A DNA stretch of 7,659 nt from an uncultured Shinella sp. GTDB taxonomy: Bacteria > Pseudomonadota > Alphaproteobacteria > Rhizobiales > Rhizobiaceae. Made by a program: the position numbers and the translations under genes. Of the stretch, positions 5,831-7,659 are shown piece by piece. The stretch covers positions 1 to 7,659 of the forward strand of contig CAMPIK010000104.1 of assembly GCA_946886325.1 (NCBI GenBank), in the 5' to 3' direction. The notes beneath the pieces were generated by a model that worked only from the letters and a program-made list of their open reading frames with translations, was not told the origin of the DNA and ran no database searches. Numbering within the stretch: position 1 is the stretch's first letter; each line of letters opens with the position of its first letter.

Positions 5831-6631
5831 TTGGATTTCTGGAGTTCGCTCGATCCGCTTTTTTCCGTTTCCGGTTTCTTCGTAGGTCTTCTGGTGGGTG
5901 TGACGGGCGTCGGCGGCGGCTCGCTGATGACGCCGCTGCTGGTGCTGCTCTTCGGCGTGCACCCGGTCACCGCCGTCGGCACGGACCTTCTCTATGCGGC
6001 GATCACCAAGTCGGCCGGCACGGTCGTGCATGGCCGCAACAAGACGATCAACTGGCATATCGTCGGCAAGCTTGCGCTCGGCAGCATTCCCGCCGCCGCC
6101 GTCACGCTGTGGCTGATCTCCGGCATCGACAGGAAGAGCCTGGCGGCCGTCCAGACGATCACGATCTCGCTCGGCTACATGCTGATCCTGACCGCCTTCC
6201 TGCTGATTTTCCGCCGCCGCATCATCGAGTGGATCCGCCATGCGATGCGCGACCGCAAGCCGGTCGATCCGTCGACCGTGGGACTGATGACCGTGATGCT
6301 CGGCCTCGTGCTCGGTTCGCTGGTCACGCTCACTTCCGTCGGGGCCGGTGCGCTCGGCGTCACGATCCTGCTGGCGCTCTATCCGGGGCTGAACATTCGC
6401 GACGTGGTCGGCTCCGACATCGTGCATGCCGTGCCGCTGACGCTCGTCGGCGGCCTTGGCTACTGGATGATCGGCGAGATCGACTGGGCGATGCTCTTCA
6501 CCCTGCTCATCGGCTCAATCCCCGGCATCATCATCGGCAGCCATTTCGCGCCGCGCCTGCCGGACCGCATCATCAGCACGCTGCTCGCGGCGACGCTGGC
6601 GCTCGTCGGCGTCAAGCTCGCTTTCACGTAA
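5831..6631 (+). CDS. TauE/SafE-family (DUF81) membrane permease, putative anion/sulfite exporter
   Basis: This inner-membrane protein of about 266 residues is rich in hydrophobic helices, roughly seven or eight by eye. It shows the internal two-fold repeat of the family. The first half has VGVTGVGGGSLMTPLL followed by AVGTDLLYAAITKSAGTVVH. The second half has TSVGAGALGVTILLAL followed by VVGSDIVHAVPLTLVGGLGY. A basic cytoplasmic loop (FRRRIIEWIRHAMRDRKP) joins them. Relatives export sulfite, sulfoacetate or other organosulfur anions, but most are uncharacterised, and no sulfur-metabolism gene is nearby to name a substrate. I start at TTG 5831, which follows GGAAGG by 9 bases. The ATG at 5747 would add 28 polar residues with no resemblance to the family and may lie upstream of the transcription start. 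The gene stands alone on the plus strand between holB and metG. Confidence 0.88.
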   Translation: MDFWSSLDPLFSVSGFFVGLLVGVTGVGGGSLMTPLLVLLFGVHPVTAVGTDLLYAAITKSAGTVVHGRNKTINWHIVGKLALGSIPAAAVTLWLISGIDRKSLAAVQTITISLGYMLILTAFLLIFRRRIIEWIRHAMRDRKPVDPSTVGLMTVMLGLVLGSLVTLTSVGAGALGVTILLALYPGLNIRDVVGSDIVHAVPLTLVGGLGYWMIGEIDWAMLFTLLIGSIPGIIIGSHFAPRLPDRIISTLLAATLALVGVKLAFT

Positions 6632-6647
6632 GGCATTTCCAGCCGAA

Positions 6648-6665
6648 GCGCCGTCGTTTCGGCGC
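6648..6665. terminator. Candidate hairpin between convergent TauE-type gene and holB
   Basis: GCGCCG (6648-6653), a six-base loop TCGTTT, and CGGCGC (6660-6665) form a perfect GC-rich stem in the 60-bp gap between two converging stop codons. Neither strand has a T-run after it, so it is not a canonical intrinsic terminator. A bidirectional role is plausible from position only. Confidence 0.3.
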
Positions 6666-6691
6666 CGGACAATGCGGCAAAAGGCAGATTG

Positions 6692-7659
6692 TCAGGCGAC
6701 CGCCGCGATTTCGTCGAGCAGCGTGATCACCGTCTGCTTGCGGTCGAGATTGTAGGCGGCCGCCACGGTCAGTTGCTCGGTCACTGCCGAGGCCAGGCGC
6801 GCGAGCCGCTCGGCCGCCGCGATATCGCCGGCATGTGCCGCCGCCCGTGCTTCGGCCATCACATGATCGGTCGCCTGGCTGGCGAAGAAGTCGAAGACGG
6901 TCTCGCTGTCGCGCGCCGAGAGCACATCGGCGAGCTTGTGCACGTCGCGCCGCGGCGCCCCGCCCCTGCCCGCGACGATTGCCCGGAACGCTTCCAGAAT
7001 GTCGAACCCGCCATAATTGACGAGCTTCAGCGCCTCGGCGACGCTGCCGCCCGCCGCCGAAAGAACCTCGTCGGCCCGGCCGGCCGGCAGTTGCACTCCG
7101 AGCGCGTCGAGCGCTAAGCGAAGCTCGCCGCCCGAGAGCGGGTTCAGCGCCAGCGGCAGGCAGCGCGAGCGGATCGTTGGCAAAAGTTTTCCGGGCGCAT
7201 GGGTCAGCACCAGAAACATTGATTTCTTCGGCGGTTCCTCAAGGATTTTCAAAATGGCATTGGCCGCATTGCGGTTGAGGTCATCCGCGGGATCGACGAT
7301 CACGATGCGCCAGCCGCCGGTTCCCGACGTCTGCGCGAAGAATTTTCCGGCGCGCCGCACCTCATCGACCGTGATCGCCGATTTCACCTTGCCGGTCTTT
7401 TCGTCGACGGGGCGAGAGAGGTGCAGCAGATTGTGCGAGGCGCCCGAGGCGATCTGCCGCGACACCGGCGATGCCGGATCCGGATCGGCGATGGTCTCAG
7501 GCGCGTCCTCCGGTTCGGGGTGGCTCAGCACATGATTGGCGAAACGGAAGGCAAGCGTCGCCTTGCCGATGCCCTCCGGCCCCTCGATCAGGATCGCGTG
7601 GTGCCCGCGTCCCGAGCGATAGGAGCGCGCCAGAAAGGCCTCGGCGGCCTGATGCCCGA
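6692..7659 (-). CDS. holB: DNA polymerase III subunit delta' (clamp loader), 5' end beyond window
   Basis: Delta' is the rigid stator subunit of the clamp loader that places the beta sliding clamp on primed DNA. About 321 residues are visible; the frame is open to the right edge, so only some 20-30 N-terminal residues should be missing. The first visible residues are GHQAAEAFLARSY, followed by a P-loop GPEGIGKAT. Later landmarks are KSAITVDEVRRAGKFF, WRIVIVDPADDLNRNAANAI (Walker B-like region), LKILEEPP, and the SRC motif in TIRSRCLPL, all hallmarks of delta'/gamma-type AAA+ subunits. The segment between the P-loop helix and ITVDEVRR has no cysteines, so the zinc module of E. coli delta' is absent. 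An internal ATG at 7531 lies downstream of the P-loop and is not the start. The gene converges on the TauE-type gene. tmk is expected just to the right, outside the window. Confidence 0.95.
   Translation of the reverse strand, partial: GHQAAEAFLARSYRSGRGHHAILIEGPEGIGKATLAFRFANHVLSHPEPEDAPETIADPDPASPVSRQIASGASHNLLHLSRPVDEKTGKVKSAITVDEVRRAGKFFAQTSGTGGWRIVIVDPADDLNRNAANAILKILEEPPKKSMFLVLTHAPGKLLPTIRSRCLPLALNPLSGGELRLALDALGVQLPAGRADEVLSAAGGSVAEALKLVNYGGFDILEAFRAIVAGRGGAPRRDVHKLADVLSARDSETVFDFFASQATDHVMAEARAAAHAGDIAAAERLARLASAVTEQLTVAAAYNLDRKQTVITLLDEIAAVA

Noticed and set aside
5788..6726. A 312-codon plus-strand frame overlapping the TauE-type gene
   Set aside because: It is the alternative frame of the permease gene: very rich in R, P, A and H, without membrane segments, while the other frame gives a clean TauE/SafE protein.

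Overview
The window looks like chromosomal DNA of a high-GC alphaproteobacterium, most likely in the Rhizobiaceae (Rhizobium/Sinorhizobium/Agrobacterium type). The reasons are codon use strongly biased to G/C third positions, the holB / metG / tatD / metallo-hydrolase arrangement, the short MetG lacking a C-terminal tRNA-binding domain, and the long-form PurC. The assignment is inferred from protein character; no search was run.

Left part (1-1252): the C-terminal DNA-binding domain of a LuxR-type regulator is read from the left edge and cut off by an IS30-family insertion sequence (about 135-1252). The element carries one intact transposase gene on the minus strand, with a DD(33)E catalytic triad and imperfect terminal inverted repeats. 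The regulator now ends in about a dozen codons read from the IS end, so it lacks the last helix of its helix-turn-helix domain.

Middle-left (1253-2365): a 141-bp gap, containing a 7-bp-arm palindrome and a 36-codon ORF overlapping purC by ATGA, leads into purC (SAICAR synthetase, purine biosynthesis) on the plus strand.

Middle (2410-5604): a compact minus-strand set metG -> tatD -> MBL-fold hydrolase. Translation order is methionyl-tRNA synthetase, TatD-type nuclease/hydrolase, then a PhnP-like metallo-hydrolase that probably starts at TTG four bases after the tatD stop. It converges with purC across 44 bp.

Right part (5605-7659): a plus-strand TauE/SafE-type membrane permease, divergent from metG and convergent with holB. 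The minus-strand holB (DNA polymerase III delta' clamp-loader subunit) runs off the right edge. In E. coli tmk-holB-ycfH(tatD-like) are neighbours, so holB, metG, tatD and the hydrolase here look like one ancestral housekeeping block into which the permease gene is inserted on the opposite strand.

No undescribed multi-gene system is evident. The most notable items are the IS30 disruption of the LuxR gene immediately upstream of purC, the palindrome and small ORF in the purC leader, and the two TTG starts. No tRNA, rRNA or CRISPR array was seen.
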